Positions 42,201 through 50,853 of a stretch of DNA of 64,000 nt are shown here, one piece after another. The stretch lies in contig JAPLTV010000020.1 in assembly GCA_026397955.1 (NCBI GenBank), positions 1-64,000 on the forward strand, given 5' to 3'. The notes under the pieces were generated by a model. The model did no database searches and had not been told where the DNA came from. It worked only from the letters and a program-made list of their open reading frames with translations. Position 1 is the first letter of the stretch. The number at the start of each line of letters is the position of its first letter. The translations under genes and the position numbers were made by a program. The stretch comes from Verrucomicrobiota bacterium. GTDB lineage: Bacteria > Verrucomicrobiota > Verrucomicrobiia > Opitutales > UBA953.

Positions 42201-43609
42201 ACGCGATTCCGCCCACCTCCTACGGCCTCGATCCTTCGACCGGCCGCATGGTCGAACGCGGCACCGCGGTCGGCATCATCGCCGCCCAGTCCATCGGCGA
42301 GCCGGGTACCCAGCTTACGATGCGTACGTTCCACATTGGTGGCGTCGCTCAGCTGAAGACCCCGGAAATCAAGTCCAAGGGTAAGGGCCTCGTCCAGTAC
42401 GTCGACCTCACCACGGTCTCCGTCGGCGACAAGTTCATCGCCGTCAACGGCAACGGTTCGATCCGCCTCCTCAACGAGGCCGGTTCTCCGGTCGAGGAAT
42501 ACCGCATCGTCGCCGGCTCTGTTGTCGGCGTCGAGGACGGCAAGCCGGTCGATAAGGGCGTCCTCATCGCCGCCTGGGACCCTAACTCCACCCCGATCAT
42601 CGCCAACGGCGACGGCAAGATCCGTCTCGTCGATATGATCTCTGGCGTGACCTTCACCGAAGAGCGCGACCCGTCGAACAACACGTTCTACAAGTCCGTG
42701 ATCGAGCACTCCGACGAACAGAATCCCCAGATTCAGATCATCGGAGCCAACGGCAAGGAAGTCGGTTCCTTCTCAATCCCTGCCGGCGCTCGCGTCGAAG
42801 TGGACGAAGGCGACAAGGTCAGCCGCGGCTCCATCGTCGCCAAGATCCCCCGCCAGGCCGCCAAGACGCAGGACATCACCGCTGGTCTGCCGCGCATCTC
42901 CGAGCTCTTCGAGGCCCGCCCTCCGAAGGACGCCGCCGAGATCGCCAAGATCGACGGCACGGTCCGCTTCGAGCCTTCCATCCGTGGCAAGAAGCGTCTC
43001 GTCATCGCCGACTCCATCGGTCGCGAAGAAGAGCACCTCATCCCGCATGGTAAGCACATCATCGTCGCCGCTGGCGACAAGGTGAAGCAGGGCCAGGTCC
43101 TCACCGACGGCGCCGTCGACCCGCACGACATCCTCGACATCCTGGGCCAGTCCAAGGTGCAGGATTACCTCATCACCGAAATTCAGAAGGTGTACCGCAC
43201 TCAGGGCGTCGTCATTAACGACAAGCACATCGAAATCATCGTCTCGCGCATGCTCCGCAAGGTCCGCATCACCGAGCCGGGCGACTCCGATTACCTCTGG
43301 GGCGAACAGGTTGACCGCACTCTCCTCGCGGAGAATAACCGCTCCATCAATGAGCGCGGTGGTCAGATCGCCGAGTCCGAGCCGATCCTCCTTGGCATCA
43401 CCAAGGCCTCCCTCGAGACCGAGTCCTTCATCTCGGCCGCCTCCTTCCAGGAGACGACCCGAGTCCTGACCGACGCCGCCACGATGGCCAAGCGCGACAA
43501 CCTGACCGGCTTCAAGGAGAACGTGATCATGGGTCACCTCGTCCCTGCCGGCACCGGTCTGCCTGCTTACCGTCGCATCCGCGTCTTCCAGACCCCGACC
43601 CCGGCCTAA
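39275..43609 (+). CDS. rpoC: RNA polymerase beta-prime subunit, second zinc site lost
   Basis: 1444 residues. The N-terminal zinc ribbon is intact ([23 protein letters not shown], residues about 90-112). The catalytic Mg-binding motif [12 protein letters not shown] is at about residue 480 and [24 protein letters not shown] lies in the trigger-loop/bridge-helix region. The second zinc site, normally C..n..CX6CX2C, has none of its cysteines: the last three positions read [17 protein letters not shown]. Just before it (residues about 850-965) a GR..aeDV.NP..GLDRV module appears twice. Otherwise the length and order of domains are normal. Confidence 0.97.
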   Translation: MIHPEHTPEFTANETKEQSFDFVSISIASPEEIVQWTGEQFLDELDEHGNRKVKGLKEVKSPETINYRSFKPEPNGLFCQRIFGPVRDYECYCGKYKKVKYKDVVCDKCGVEVTVSRVRRERMGYIRLAIPVSHIWFLKSMPSRLSLMLDMTTRQLEQVIYYQKYLVVDPGATGMEEKELLDEESYRRAVEQHGPDAFKARMGAEALQQLLKKMDLASTVENLRDQLRSTRSKQIKKKIARRMKIIQGFLASGKRPEHMILTVLPVIPPDLRPLVPLEGGRFATSDLNDLYRRVINRNNRLKQLIQMKTPDVIIHNEMRMLQEAVDALLDNGRHGKPVKDRDRQLKSISDMLKGKHGRFRQNLLGKRVDYSGRSVIVIGPELKLNQCGLPKKMALVLFEPFIIRRLKELGFAHTVRGARKHIEQKKPEVWDILEEVTKGHPVFLNRAPTLHRLSIQAFEPILIEGDAIRLHPLVCTAYNADFDGDQMAVHVPLSLEAIMECKLLMMSTNNIFSPSSGKPILTPSQDIVLGAYYLTLEPADKPAANTHLPVLGSVSEATFAEAEGSLHLHDWVRFANPDFNRKTVHGEATGSTIVTTVGRIIFNTIWPAELGFFNETVKKGQLGDLILKTYKHCGREASIPVLDALKETGFRIATKAGISIGVNDMIYPKEKEGLVREATAKVREFQRQNESGTITNDERRNKVVDTWSGATDAIAQSVYTTLSQSAKVAGVKKGDPRHSHRMLINPVYVLMDSGARGNKAQVKQLCGARGLMAKPSGEIIERPILSSFREGLSVLEYFISTHGARKGLSDTALKTADAGYMTRKLCDVAMDVIVTDSRDVAPGSEVITLGDAALGRHLAADVPNPSGAVKVLAKSEAPLTEELIAKLRDAGVDRVHVHIPNGVWKTPIYDGDELLVSLSERIVGRCPSEDVTNPLNPSEVIVKAGVLIDEVAAKRIETVGLDRVKVLSPLTHMNVNAIPPTSYGLDPSTGRMVERGTAVGIIAAQSIGEPGTQLTMRTFHIGGVAQLKTPEIKSKGKGLVQYVDLTTVSVGDKFIAVNGNGSIRLLNEAGSPVEEYRIVAGSVVGVEDGKPVDKGVLIAAWDPNSTPIIANGDGKIRLVDMISGVTFTEERDPSNNTFYKSVIEHSDEQNPQIQIIGANGKEVGSFSIPAGARVEVDEGDKVSRGSIVAKIPRQAAKTQDITAGLPRISELFEARPPKDAAEIAKIDGTVRFEPSIRGKKRLVIADSIGREEEHLIPHGKHIIVAAGDKVKQGQVLTDGAVDPHDILDILGQSKVQDYLITEIQKVYRTQGVVINDKHIEIIVSRMLRKVRITEPGDSDYLWGEQVDRTLLAENNRSINERGGQIAESEPILLGITKASLETESFISAASFQETTRVLTDAATMAKRDNLTGFKENVIMGHLVPAGTGLPAYRRIRVFQTPTPA

Positions 43610-43632
43610 CCGGACCGTCGAGGATGGGAATC

Positions 43633-43665
43633 AGCCCCCGCCCGTAAGGGTGGGGGCTTTGTTTT
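43633..43665 (+). terminator. Rho-independent terminator after rpoC
   Basis: Perfect 11-bp stem AGCCCCCGCCC / GGGTGGGGGCT (one G-T pair) with GTAA loop, followed by TTTGTTTT. Located 23 nt after the rpoC stop. Confidence 0.88.
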
Positions 43666-43685
43666 GGGGGGCTTCCGGGCTGTTT

Positions 43686-43701
43686 GGGGGTTGATACCCC
43701 C
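43686..43701 (+). promoter_or_regulatory. GGGGG-TTGATA-CCCCC dyad upstream of the beta-barrel gene
   Basis: A perfect 5-bp G/C dyad encloses TTGATA, which resembles a -35 box, 42-57 nt before the ATG. No convincing -10 follows at 16-18 nt, so its role (promoter, operator or neither) is unclear. Confidence 0.25.
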
Positions 43702-43742
43702 TCCTGATTTGCCACTCTCTGAACTAACCCCAAGCCACCCCT

Positions 43743-44987
43743 ATGTCCCGCTTCCTCATCGCTGCCTCGGCTCTTACCGCTTCCGCCCTGGTCCAGGGCG
43801 CTAACTGGATTCCTTCTTCGCCGCTCATCCAAGTCGGCAACGACTGCGATATCTACTTCGACTCCGCTGCCAGCCTCGAAGTCACCGATAACCTTTACTC
43901 GAGCGCCACCAAGACGTCCGCCACGAGCTGGATGGTCACCCCGGGCTTCCTGCTCGAATACGGCAAGGACTCGGCGCTTTCCGCGACGATCTCGGCCAAG
44001 CGTACCTTCGTGAACTTCACGGACAAGGCCTTGTCCGACCTCGAGGACTCCCGCGACGCTCTTTCCGCCGGCATTCGCTTCGCCGACGGCGGCCCGCTCT
44101 CGTTGTCCGTCGACTCGTCCTATCGCGTGACCGCCCGTAATGACGACCTGCAGATGCAGGGACTCGGCGGCCTCCTGGGCGCGACCCTCGTTCGCCAGGC
44201 AAGCTACGCCCACTCCTTCCGTGCCGACTATAAGCTGACCGAGAAGCTCAGCGTCGGCCTCGGTTACGCGAATTCCTACAACCATTACCTCGATCCGGTG
44301 AAGACCGGGACCTCGGGCAGCTACGTCTATAACACCAATACGCTGACCGAGCTGAACACGAAGTCCATGCCCCTCAGCTTTGATTACCAGGCCTTTGAGA
44401 AGCTCAGCTTCGGCCTGGTCCTGCAGCATGATGTGACCGATTACTCCGCCGCCCCTTATTACAGCCAGGCCGGCTCACCTCGCCCGGCGCTCACGTATAA
44501 GCAACTCGTGAAGAACTTCGCCGGACTCACCGCCAAGGGTCAGCTCTCCGAGTCGGGCAAGCTCAACGGCAACGTCCGCGTGGGCTATTCTCAGTATCAC
44601 TTCGATAGCGCCGCCAATGACTCGGACCTTTCCTACTCGGTCAACCTAAGCCACACGCTCACTGAGCGCCTCAGCCACTCGCTGACGCTTTCCCGCGATG
44701 TCGCGGCTTCCTCGACCAACAGCCAGATGGCGACGAAGAACTACACCTACGGCGTCGCCTACAACGCCTCGGAGGATCTTAACTTCAACCTCTCGGCCAC
44801 CAAGAGCGACGTGCACGCCAGCACCAGTCAGGTCGATACGTACGCCTATACCCTGGGCGCGGATTACAAGTACTCGAAGCACCTGACCTTCCAGGCCAGC
44901 TACAGCCTGAACGACTCCACGGCCAGCTCCGCTGCTTCGACCTACACCTCGAACACCCTCACGCTTTCGGCGGCTTTCCGCTACTGA
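43743..44987 (+). CDS. Outer-membrane beta-barrel protein of an exopolysaccharide locus
   Basis: 414 residues with a signal peptide (MSRFLIAASALTASALVQG). The rest is a run of alternating hydrophobic/polar strands, with ADYKLTEKLSVGLGYANSY-type strand pairs repeated and a final LTLSAAFRY that ends in an aromatic residue, as outer-membrane barrels do. It resembles the EpsL/BB2-type barrels found beside Wza- and Wzc-like genes, which follow here. A role as polysaccharide exit pore is inferred from context. Confidence 0.72.
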   Translation: MSRFLIAASALTASALVQGANWIPSSPLIQVGNDCDIYFDSAASLEVTDNLYSSATKTSATSWMVTPGFLLEYGKDSALSATISAKRTFVNFTDKALSDLEDSRDALSAGIRFADGGPLSLSVDSSYRVTARNDDLQMQGLGGLLGATLVRQASYAHSFRADYKLTEKLSVGLGYANSYNHYLDPVKTGTSGSYVYNTNTLTELNTKSMPLSFDYQAFEKLSFGLVLQHDVTDYSAAPYYSQAGSPRPALTYKQLVKNFAGLTAKGQLSESGKLNGNVRVGYSQYHFDSAANDSDLSYSVNLSHTLTERLSHSLTLSRDVAASSTNSQMATKNYTYGVAYNASEDLNFNLSATKSDVHASTSQVDTYAYTLGADYKYSKHLTFQASYSLNDSTASSAASTYTSNTLTLSAAFRY

Positions 44988-45022
44988 GGCTCTTGTCTCG
45001 GCGTGCGGTTGAGCAGGACCGG

Positions 45023-45051
45023 TTGACCGGCAGGCCCGGTCGCCCTATTTT
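45023..45051 (+). promoter_or_regulatory. Promoter of the wza-like gene, predicting a leaderless mRNA
   Basis: TTGACC (45023-45028), 17-nt spacer, TATTTT (45046-45051). The ATG at 45058 is 6 nt beyond the -10, so the predicted transcription start coincides with the start codon. No Shine-Dalgarno motif is present. Confidence 0.6.
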
Positions 45052-45057
45052 ACTTCC

Positions 45058-45846
45058 ATGTCTTCCGTCTTGAAAAGCCTCCTAGGAGCTTTCTGCGCCG
45101 TTATCCTGCTGACTGCGTGCGCCTCTTCAGGGTCTGCGCCGGTCACCTCCGCCTCTTTCGAGCCGGAGAATGTCCTTACCATCGGGCGTGGGGCTTCCGA
45201 TCCTTCTGCGGTGCCTGCTCCCGTCGCAAGCGCCCCGGTTGCGGCTGAGGCCGCTGGCAGCACGCCCGTCGCCGCCGCCACCCCGGCCCCCGCTACAGAT
45301 TACGCCGTGGCCACGCCGACGACTTTGCCCGACCCCGTAGGCAGCCAGAACAGCTACCGCCTCCGCGCCCGCGACTTCATCCGCGTCCTGGTCATCAACG
45401 AACCCGACACGCAGATCGAACGTCGCATCAATTCCGACGGCACGGTCGACATTCCCTTCCTCAAGAAGCTGGTGCCGGTCGCCGGACTGACGCTCACCCA
45501 AGCCCAAGTGGAGCTCTCGAACCAGTTCCGGGTCTTTTTCAAGAAGCCGCAGGTCACGATCTCGATCGTCACCTACGCCGAGCGTCGCGTGTACGTCTCC
45601 GGTTACGTCGGTAAGCCCGGCCCGGTATCCATCCCGCCCGAAGAGACGCTCACCCTCGGCCGGGCTCTTTCCATGGCTGGCGGCGTGCTACCCCGCGGCA
45701 ACCGTTCCGACGTGACGATCAAGCGCAGTCGTGACGGATCTCCGTTCGTGATCTCTAAGGACGTCCGTCGGATCGACGATGGCGACGAGCCGGACTTCAT
45801 CCTGGAGGACGAAGACCAGATCTACGTCCGCGACAGCCGTATCTGA
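45058..45846 (+). CDS. Polysaccharide export lipoprotein (Wza-like)
   Basis: 262 residues. Lipoprotein signal with lipobox LTAC (cysteine at about residue 21), then a 65-residue Ala/Pro-rich linker. The poly_export domain starts at YRLRARDFIRVLVINEPDTQIERRINSDGTVDIPFLKKLVPVAGLTLTQAQVEL. An SLBB-like part follows, RRVYVSGYVGKPGPVSIPPEETLTLGRALSMAGG. Shorter than E. coli Wza (379). Members form the outer-membrane/periplasmic channel for capsule or exopolysaccharide. Nine nt upstream of the wzc-like gene. Confidence 0.9.
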   Translation: MSSVLKSLLGAFCAVILLTACASSGSAPVTSASFEPENVLTIGRGASDPSAVPAPVASAPVAAEAAGSTPVAAATPAPATDYAVATPTTLPDPVGSQNSYRLRARDFIRVLVINEPDTQIERRINSDGTVDIPFLKKLVPVAGLTLTQAQVELSNQFRVFFKKPQVTISIVTYAERRVYVSGYVGKPGPVSIPPEETLTLGRALSMAGGVLPRGNRSDVTIKRSRDGSPFVISKDVRRIDDGDEPDFILEDEDQIYVRDSRI

Positions 45847-45855
45847 TCCCTTTCC

Positions 45856-48135
45856 ATGGCCACTCCGGAACCCTCGTCTGACAATCGTCCGCCCGAACCT
45901 GCGCGCGGCGGCAACCGCGGTTACGGTTCCTACGGCAGCTATGGCAACTATGGCGGTGGCAACGGCGGCAACGGTTACGGCAATTACGGCTCCTACAACC
46001 GAGGCGGGGCAGGGGAGGGTAATCCCATCCAGAACTACCTGCTGATGCTCCGTGAGCGTTACTGGTGGATCCTGCTGTCGACCCTCGTCTTCGTCACCCT
46101 CGCCCTCCTAAATACCTACAACACCGTCCCGGAATACCGCGCGACCGGCCGACTGCGCGTCTTCCGCCTCGCCCCGACCATCAACGGCGGATCCTCCGCG
46201 GCCGACGACAATTTCAAGATCGTCTCGAACGACGACTTCTTCACGGCCGTCGAGGCCATGCGGAGCGCCAACATCATCGAAGGTGTCTCGAAACGCCTCA
46301 CCGCCACCGAGCTTAAGTCCGTCCTGGAGCCTTATCAGGCGGGCAACATCTTCTCGGGTCCGCTGACCCCGCAGGAAGTCTTCGCCAAGCAGCGCGGCAT
46401 CAATCCGCAGCGCCAGACCTTGGTGATCAATGTCGATTTCACCCATCCGAATCGGGACCTCGCCCGGCAGGTCGCCCGTCTCTTCTGCGATTCAATCAAG
46501 AAATACAGCGAAGACGATCGCCTGATGGTGACCAATCCGCTCGTCGAGAAGGCCCGCATCGAGATCGAGACGCTCGAGGACAAGGTCCGCCGCCTCTACG
46601 AGCAGAAAAACGACCTCATCAAGAACCAGAAGCTCCTCTCCATCGCGAAGGACACCAACACCCTCACCACGGAACGCTCCGTGCTCGTGAAGGATCGCGA
46701 AGAGACGCGTAAGCAGATCGACGAGAACGAGATTCTGGTCTCGGTCATCGCCAGCTACGAGAAGGAGAACCGTCCGCTCGGCGACATTCCGCAGATTCGC
46801 GCCGACAGCGATGTCGCCGCCGCCCAGACCGCCATCAGCGCCTCGAAGATCCGCGTTAGCCAGATGACCGAGACTTACACGGACCAGCACCCGAAGCTCG
46901 TCGCCGAAAGGGAGGCCCTCAAACAGCTCGACCACCAGCTCAAGGAGGCCGTGGGTCAGGCGATCAAGACCCGGCGCAGTGCGCTCGAAAACGCCAAGGC
47001 CCGCCTTGAGGCGATTCTGCGCAACCTCCTCGCGAAGGAGGAGGAGTTTTCCAAGCTGCAGGCCGCGAACGTCGAACTCGAGCGCGTCGACAAGGATATC
47101 AAGGCCAGCGAGGAATTCCTTAGCCGAATGAAGCTCAGCTACGAGGAGGCCAAGCTTCGCTCCTCCACCTCTGGCACGAGCACCTCGATCAGCATCCTCG
47201 ACGCCCCCTCCGTCTCGGACAAGCCGATCAACAAGAACTACTATTTCAACTCGCTGGTCGGGATGGGCTCAGGCCTGCTCTTCGGCATCGTGCTGATCAT
47301 CGCGATCGGCACCTTGGACGACCGCATCAAGTCCGCCAAGGATGTCGAAGGCTCCTTGGGGCTGCCCCTGATTGGCACCATTCCGCGCGTCGCGAACACC
47401 GCCGGTCCGGATCGCGCCTTGCTCGCGCGCCAAGACAAGGACCGCATCGCCACGGAAGCGGTCCGTTCCATCTACTCCGCCCTCAAGGTCAACCCGGCCG
47501 TCTCAAAGGCGCGTGTCTTCCTGGTGACCTCCACTCGACCCAGCGAAGGTAAGACCTTCGTCGTGACGAACCTGGCGCTGATCTTCGCCCAACACTCGGA
47601 GCGCGTGCTCGTCATCGACGCCGACCTTCGCCTTCCGAATGTCGGACCTTCCCTCGGTTTCACGGGTGACGGCGGCCTGAGCAAGTGGTTCAACGCCGAG
47701 ACGTCCCTCGACGAAGCGATCGTCCGCGATGTCGCTCCCGGCTTGGACGTCCTGCCGGTCGGACTGAGCTGCAAGAACCCGACCCAAGTCATCAACAACC
47801 CTAAGTTCCTCGCGATGATCGACGAACTCCGCGGGCGTTATGACCGCATCTTCATCGACTCACCTCCCATCGGCGCCGTTTCCGACGCCCTTCACCTCCT
47901 TCCCAAGGTCGACGGTGTCCTCTACGTCGTCCGGTACAATACGGTCAACCTGCGCAACGCGACCTCGTGCCTGGCCCGTCTGCGTGAAGCCCAAGCCCCG
48001 ATGCTCGGAGTCGTGCTCAATGCGATGTCCCTCCGGATGGCCTCCGCCTACACGGACACTTACGACTCCTCCTATCGGAAGTATTACGTCGACGAACCGC
48101 GCGGCCAGGCTGGCCCGGAGTCGAAGCAATCCTGA
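45856..48135 (+). CDS. Wzc-like polysaccharide co-polymerase with BY-kinase domain
   Basis: 759 residues. The first 55 residues are a Gly/Tyr/Asn-rich low-complexity region (repeats of GSYG, GNYG, NGYG). A membrane span at about 72-91 (WILLSTLVFVTLALL), the Wzz periplasmic domain with coiled coil (about 200-450) and a second span (VGMGSGLLFGIVLIIAIG) follow. The cytoplasmic tyrosine kinase has Walker A STRPSEGKTFV, Walker A' VLVIDADLRLPN and Walker B IFIDSPPI. The C-terminus has a tyrosine cluster (YTDTYDSSYRKYYVD) for autophosphorylation. Controls chain length and export of a surface polysaccharide with the Wza-like protein. Confidence 0.93.
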   Translation: MATPEPSSDNRPPEPARGGNRGYGSYGSYGNYGGGNGGNGYGNYGSYNRGGAGEGNPIQNYLLMLRERYWWILLSTLVFVTLALLNTYNTVPEYRATGRLRVFRLAPTINGGSSAADDNFKIVSNDDFFTAVEAMRSANIIEGVSKRLTATELKSVLEPYQAGNIFSGPLTPQEVFAKQRGINPQRQTLVINVDFTHPNRDLARQVARLFCDSIKKYSEDDRLMVTNPLVEKARIEIETLEDKVRRLYEQKNDLIKNQKLLSIAKDTNTLTTERSVLVKDREETRKQIDENEILVSVIASYEKENRPLGDIPQIRADSDVAAAQTAISASKIRVSQMTETYTDQHPKLVAEREALKQLDHQLKEAVGQAIKTRRSALENAKARLEAILRNLLAKEEEFSKLQAANVELERVDKDIKASEEFLSRMKLSYEEAKLRSSTSGTSTSISILDAPSVSDKPINKNYYFNSLVGMGSGLLFGIVLIIAIGTLDDRIKSAKDVEGSLGLPLIGTIPRVANTAGPDRALLARQDKDRIATEAVRSIYSALKVNPAVSKARVFLVTSTRPSEGKTFVVTNLALIFAQHSERVLVIDADLRLPNVGPSLGFTGDGGLSKWFNAETSLDEAIVRDVAPGLDVLPVGLSCKNPTQVINNPKFLAMIDELRGRYDRIFIDSPPIGAVSDALHLLPKVDGVLYVVRYNTVNLRNATSCLARLREAQAPMLGVVLNAMSLRMASAYTDTYDSSYRKYYVDEPRGQAGPESKQS

Positions 48136-48144
48136 TTTACCTCC

Positions 48145-48915
48145 ATGCGCCTGTTCCTCCTGCTCCTCTCCGCTCTCGCCGTCGTCGGCTGTCAGAACGT
48201 GCCGATCACGGGCCGTTCCCAGTTCATCCTCGTCGACGAATCGGAAGTCGCCTCGATGTCCGCTTCAGAATTCTCGAAGATGAAGAAGCTGCCCAGCGAC
48301 AAGCGCTTGGCCAAGATCAAGGAGATCGGACTTAAGATCGTCGCCGCTGCCCGTCGTGATGACAAGGCCGGCGTCCTGCCGCCTTCCTCGAAGTGGGAGT
48401 TCGCCATCATCGACGACAAGACGCCCAACGCGTTTGCGATGCCCGGCGGGAAGATCGGCTTCAACTCGGGTATGTTCCAGTATGCGCCGACCGACGACGA
48501 CATCGCGGTGATCCTCGGCCATGAGGTCGCGCACGTCATCTGCCGTCATGGCTCCGAGCGCGTCTCCCAGGTGATGGGCGTCGCGATCGCGGCCGCCGTC
48601 GCCGACGAGGCCACCAAGAATTCTTCCTCCAAGACCCGTTCCTCCTGGATGGCGGCCGTGGGTATCGGCGCCCAGTACGGCATCCTGCTTCCGTTCAGCC
48701 GCAGCCATGAATCCGAAGCCGACCACCTCGGCCTGCTGTTCTTGGCTCGCTCAGGCTACAATCCCGAGGCCGCTCCGGCTTTCTGGAGCCGCTTCGCCAA
48801 GGCCGGAAGCAAGACGCCGGAATTCCTTTCGACGCACCCGTCCGATACCACCCGCGTGAAGCAGCTCCAGGGCTGGCTTCCGGAGGCCAAGGCCCAGATG
48901 CCCAAGCAGCCGTAA
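48145..48915 (+). CDS. M48-family metalloprotease lipoprotein
   Basis: 256 residues. Lipoprotein signal MRLFLLLLSALAVVGC with lipobox VVGC. Zinc-protease motif GHEVAHVICRH (HExxH) near residue 130 and the third ligand in ESEADHLGL. The order and the N-terminal NVPITGRSQFILV match the LoiP/YcaL type of periplasmic M48 proteases, which degrade misfolded outer-membrane proteins. It follows the wzc-like gene by 9 nt and may serve envelope quality control. Its stop is 6 nt from that of convergent sppA. Confidence 0.92.
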   Translation: MRLFLLLLSALAVVGCQNVPITGRSQFILVDESEVASMSASEFSKMKKLPSDKRLAKIKEIGLKIVAAARRDDKAGVLPPSSKWEFAIIDDKTPNAFAMPGGKIGFNSGMFQYAPTDDDIAVILGHEVAHVICRHGSERVSQVMGVAIAAAVADEATKNSSSKTRSSWMAAVGIGAQYGILLPFSRSHESEADHLGLLFLARSGYNPEAAPAFWSRFAKAGSKTPEFLSTHPSDTTRVKQLQGWLPEAKAQMPKQP

Positions 48916-48921
48916 GGTTGC

Positions 48922-50727
48922 TCAGCGGCGATCAGGGACGAGCGGGCAGGTGAGATAGACCCCCTTGGGGTCGTTCAGGGCGCGGATTGATCGTAGCCAC
49001 TTGGCGTTGGCCTTGAGGAAATCCTTGGCGGGATCTGCCGAAGCCTTGGCGAAGAGGGGAGAGTCGTTGTCGCCATCCGAAAGGAGTTTCTGGAGCAGGT
49101 TCTCACGGCCGGAATTCAGGGCTGGGACCTGGATCAGTTCGGCCTCGTCGGTCTTGGCGAGCAGCTTGGCCTCCTTGATGGCGTCGCGCAGGCCGCCGAG
49201 CTTGTCCACGAGGCGCAGGCCGCGGGCGTCTTCGCCGAGCCAGACGCGTCCTTGGGCGATCTCGTGCACACCGTCTCGCTTCAGTCCGCGCCCGTCGGCG
49301 ACGATGCGGAGGAAGTCTTCGTAGACGCCGTCCACCGAGGTCTGCACGATCGCCAGTTCCTCGGGCGTCGCGGCGCGATGCTCGGCGAGCAGGTCGGCGT
49401 AACGGGCGGTCTTCACCCCGTCGGTGCCGAGCTGTACCTTCTTCGCCAGCTCGTCATAATTGAAATGCAGGCCGAAGACGCCGATCGAGCCGGTGATCGT
49501 CGAGGGGTCCGCCATGATGAGATTAGCCTTGGCGGCGATGTAGTAGCCGCCGCTGGCCGCGACGTCGCCCATCGAGACGACCACGGGAATTCCCTGGCTC
49601 TTGAGCAATCCGACCTCGCGTGCGACGACGTCGCTAGCGAAGGCCGAGCCGCCTGGGCTGTTCACGCGGAGCACGATTGCCTTGATGCGCTTGTCGCCGC
49701 GCAGTAGGCGCAGGTCGCGGGCCAGACAATCTCCGCCGATGTCGCCTGGCGCGCCCCATCCGTCGACGATCTCGCCTTCAGCGTAGACGATCGCGATTTT
49801 GGGTCCGCTGTGCGGCAAGGTCACCTTGCTGGCGTAGCGATGGAGGTTTACCTGAAGGAAAGAAGTTCCCGACTCGTCAACGCCGGCCCCGGCGGCCCAG
49901 ACTAGCTTCACGAGCTCGTCGCGGTGCATGGCCTTGTCCGCCAGCTTGAGTTCGACGGCTCGCTGCGAGTTAAAGATGCCGGCTCCATTGACCGTCTTGG
50001 AGAGCGCGCTGGCGGAAAGGCCACGCGATTTGGCGACGTCGCCGAGGACGCGTTTCCAGATTCCGCCCATGAGGGCTTCGGACTGCTCGCGCGCAGGTTC
50101 ACTCATGACGCCGCCGAGGTAAGGCTCCACGGCGGACTTGTATTTGCCGACCTTCGTCACCTGCACGCCGATGCCCAGTAGCTTCAGTGAGTCGCCGAAA
50201 TACATGTTGTATGAGGCGAGGCCCTTCAGTTCCACTTCGCCGGCGGCATGTACGTAGACCTTGTCCGCCACGCTCGAGAGGTAGTATTCGCCCTGGGTGC
50301 CATTCTCAATCCAGGCGATGACGGGCTTGCCGCTGGTCTTGAAGGCGGCGATGGCCTTACGGATCTCGGCCTTCTGGGTGAGGCCGGCGGCGAGCGGGCC
50401 GTTCAGTAGGATGCCGACGATGTTGCGGTCCTTGGCGGCGAGGTCAATCGCTTCCAGCGCGCGGAGAAGGTCGAGTTCGGGGCCGCTGCCGCCGAGCAGC
50501 AGGAGGTCAAGGCCGGGCGCTCCGTGTGCGGGCGTATCGTTGATCGCAAGGTCTCCTCCGATGACGAGCATCGTCTTAGGTTTCACGGAGACCGCGGAGG
50601 AGTCATGGTTGCTGCCGCCCGAGCTCGCGAGCGAGACGATGAGCACGACCATCGCGAAGCTTCCGATGGCGATGGCGAGAAACGTTCCGAGCGCGGAGGC
50701 GAAGACGGACTTGAAGAAATCTTTCAT
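48922..50727 (-). CDS. sppA: Signal peptide peptidase SppA, 67-kDa type
   Basis: 601 residues from ATG 50727; the ORF-track start at 50790 adds 21 unrelated residues. One N-terminal membrane span (LGTFLAIAIGSFAMVVLIVSLA). Two S49 domains: the first contributes the general-base Lys in TKVGKYKSAVEPY, the second the nucleophile in MGDVAASGGYYIA followed by TITGSIGVFG. SppA cleaves leftover signal peptides in the membrane. Single gene, transcribed towards the M48 gene. Confidence 0.93.
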   Translation of the reverse strand: MKDFFKSVFASALGTFLAIAIGSFAMVVLIVSLASSGGSNHDSSAVSVKPKTMLVIGGDLAINDTPAHGAPGLDLLLLGGSGPELDLLRALEAIDLAAKDRNIVGILLNGPLAAGLTQKAEIRKAIAAFKTSGKPVIAWIENGTQGEYYLSSVADKVYVHAAGEVELKGLASYNMYFGDSLKLLGIGVQVTKVGKYKSAVEPYLGGVMSEPAREQSEALMGGIWKRVLGDVAKSRGLSASALSKTVNGAGIFNSQRAVELKLADKAMHRDELVKLVWAAGAGVDESGTSFLQVNLHRYASKVTLPHSGPKIAIVYAEGEIVDGWGAPGDIGGDCLARDLRLLRGDKRIKAIVLRVNSPGGSAFASDVVAREVGLLKSQGIPVVVSMGDVAASGGYYIAAKANLIMADPSTITGSIGVFGLHFNYDELAKKVQLGTDGVKTARYADLLAEHRAATPEELAIVQTSVDGVYEDFLRIVADGRGLKRDGVHEIAQGRVWLGEDARGLRLVDKLGGLRDAIKEAKLLAKTDEAELIQVPALNSGRENLLQKLLSDGDNDSPLFAKASADPAKDFLKANAKWLRSIRALNDPKGVYLTCPLVPDRR

Positions 50728-50853
50728 GGGAGGGGGAAAGGAGCGGGTGTCGTTGAAATGATGCTTTCGTGTCTCCTTTTCGCCAATCAAAAGCTCATTT
50801 TTGATTCCCTCTTTCCGCTCGATGCCGTCGGCTTCGGGGGCTAGTTTCGGGGT

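Noticed and set aside
39266-42709. 634- and 507-residue minus-strand ORFs opposite rpoC
   Set aside because: Antisense shadows in a GC-rich gene; no motif or start context.
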